A stretch of 6,892 bases of DNA from Atribacteria bacterium SCGC AAA255-N14 (GTDB lineage Bacteria; Atribacterota; JS1; SB-45; 34-128): NCBI GenBank assembly GCA_000405345.1, contig ASPC01000031.1, positions 1-6,892 on the forward strand. Direction: 5' to 3'. The position numbers were made by a program, and so were the translations under genes. Below, in pieces: positions 6,432 through 6,892 of this stretch. How positions within the stretch are numbered: position 1 is the stretch's first letter; each line of letters starts with the position of its first letter. The notes under the pieces are model-generated. The model was not told the DNA's origin, made no database searches, and saw only the letters and a list, made by a program, of their open reading frames with translations.

Positions 6432-6848
6432 TTGGAGAAAGAGCAATTTGATGTTATTGGTAAAAGGTTTGATATTAAAAATATAGGAAAAGTAAACGGT
6501 GAGGAAGTTTATTCTTGTGATGTAAATATTCCCGGTCAATTATATGCGGTAGTTCTGCGCAGTCCTTACCCTCATGCTGAGATTAAAAAAATCGATTACA
6601 CCGAAGCAGAAAAGATGGGGGCTATTTGTATTGGCCCTGATGATGTGCCGGATACTTTGTATAATGAACGAATAGTAAGTATTCCCGATAAAACCTATCG
6701 TGACAGAACGGTTTTACCTAAGGACAAAGTTCGCCATGTAGGAGAGGCTATTGCTGCTTGTGCCGCAGAAACAGAAGAGAAGGCTTTCGCTGCTCTCAAA
6801 AAAAATAAAACTGGGCATGACCGAGATCGAAATAGCAAGAGAAATTGA
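6432..6848 (+). CDS. Xanthine dehydrogenase-family molybdopterin-binding subunit, N-terminal fragment with broken 3' frame
   Basis: N-terminal portion of the large Mo-cofactor subunit of xanthine dehydrogenase / aldehyde oxidoreductase / CO dehydrogenase-type molybdenum hydroxylases. Seen: FDVIGKRFDIKNIGKVNG, then YSCDVNIPGQLYAVVLRSPYPHAEIKKID and DKVRHVGEAIAACAAETEEKA, the standard alpha/beta-hammerhead domain. Intact members have roughly 750-800 residues; only about the first 122 (to ~6797) look like the family. After an A-rich run (6798-6810) the frame reads NKTGHDRDRNSKRN and stops at 6848, where the family expects a hydrophobic IEVEYE-like strand; no frame supplies one. The Mo-cofactor domains and any FAD or iron-sulfur partner genes are outside the window. 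Start TTG at 6432 is chosen from the SD. The gene sits 35 bp after ptb. The substrate (purine, aldehyde or other) cannot be told from this fragment. Confidence 0.8.
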   Translation: MEKEQFDVIGKRFDIKNIGKVNGEEVYSCDVNIPGQLYAVVLRSPYPHAEIKKIDYTEAEKMGAICIGPDDVPDTLYNERIVSIPDKTYRDRTVLPKDKVRHVGEAIAACAAETEEKAFAALKKNKTGHDRDRNSKRN

Positions 6849-6892
6849 CTACCAAGTGCTGCTGAGAGGTGCAGAAGGGACATCATTTAATA
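6799..6892 (+). other. Possible M24 (Xaa-Pro) peptidase fragment at the window edge, out of frame with the upstream gene
   Basis: In the frame with codons at 6799, 6802 and onward, the DNA reads KKIKLGMTEIEIAREIDY and continues VLLRGAEGTSFN to the window end without a stop. This closely resembles the M24 metallopeptidase segment IKPGMTE.E.A.E.EY....GAEG.SF, which lies at the start of the pita-bread catalytic domain. It does not resemble the molybdopterin subunit that precedes it. Leu here is CTG CTG, unlike the TTA-rich genes upstream, although the sample is tiny. Upstream in this frame no peptidase-like sequence is evident, so the piece looks joined to the molybdoenzyme fragment near 6785-6805. 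Only ~30 residues are visible, so the identification is by motif. Confidence 0.5.

Noticed and set aside
6798..6848. Simple single-base frameshift in the A-run of the molybdoenzyme gene
   Set aside because: Neither alternative frame after the run continues the family: one stops at 6806-6808 and the other resembles an M24 peptidase, so a junction fits better.
6695..6886. Minus-strand open frame at the right edge
   Set aside because: Antisense to the molybdoenzyme and M24-like segments; no recognisable product.

Overview
The window comes from an AT-rich, strictly anaerobic-type bacterium. Every convincing gene is on the + strand. Genes are tightly packed and preceded by strong Shine-Dalgarno (SD) sequences of the AAGGAGG type. 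Arg is mostly AGA and Leu mostly TTA. The gene content (a ferredoxin-linked 2-oxoacid oxidoreductase, an acyl kinase with its phosphotransacylase, and a molybdenum hydroxylase) fits an amino-acid-fermenting low-GC lineage such as Clostridia, Halanaerobiales or Atribacterota. The sequence alone does not decide among these, and the assignment is inference.

Layout. 1-597 is the C-terminal part of a low-specificity L-threonine aldolase whose start lies outside the window. 598-731 is a short AT-rich gap with an imperfect 47-bp palindrome (629-675) that overlaps a weak candidate promoter. Next comes a co-directional run: a HisC-type PLP aminotransferase (732-1835), indolepyruvate:ferredoxin oxidoreductase alpha (iorA, 1847-3712) and beta (iorB, 3702-4295, overlapping iorA by 11 bp), butyrate kinase (buk, 4352-5440), phosphate butyryltransferase (ptb, about 5482-6396), and the first ~120 residues of a xanthine dehydrogenase-family molybdopterin-binding subunit (from 6432).

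How the genes could work together (inference from known family reactions): the aminotransferase makes a 2-oxo acid (an aryl- or branched-chain pyruvate). IorAB oxidatively decarboxylates it to an acyl-CoA and reduces ferredoxin. Ptb swaps CoA for phosphate, and Buk transfers the phosphate to ADP, giving ATP and a free carboxylic acid. This would be a compact amino-acid-to-acid-plus-ATP cassette. Ptb/Buk would fill the role that ADP-forming acyl-CoA synthetases play in peptide-fermenting archaea.

Two anomalies stand out. The ptb reading frame has an excellent SD but no ATG, GTG or TTG where the protein must begin, only ATA/ATC codons. At the right edge, the xanthine dehydrogenase frame breaks at an A-rich run near 6798-6810. 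The sequence beyond it reads, in another frame, like an M24 (Xaa-Pro) peptidase, which suggests a chimeric contig end or a recombination junction. I see no tRNA, rRNA, CRISPR, insertion sequence or convincing intrinsic terminator.
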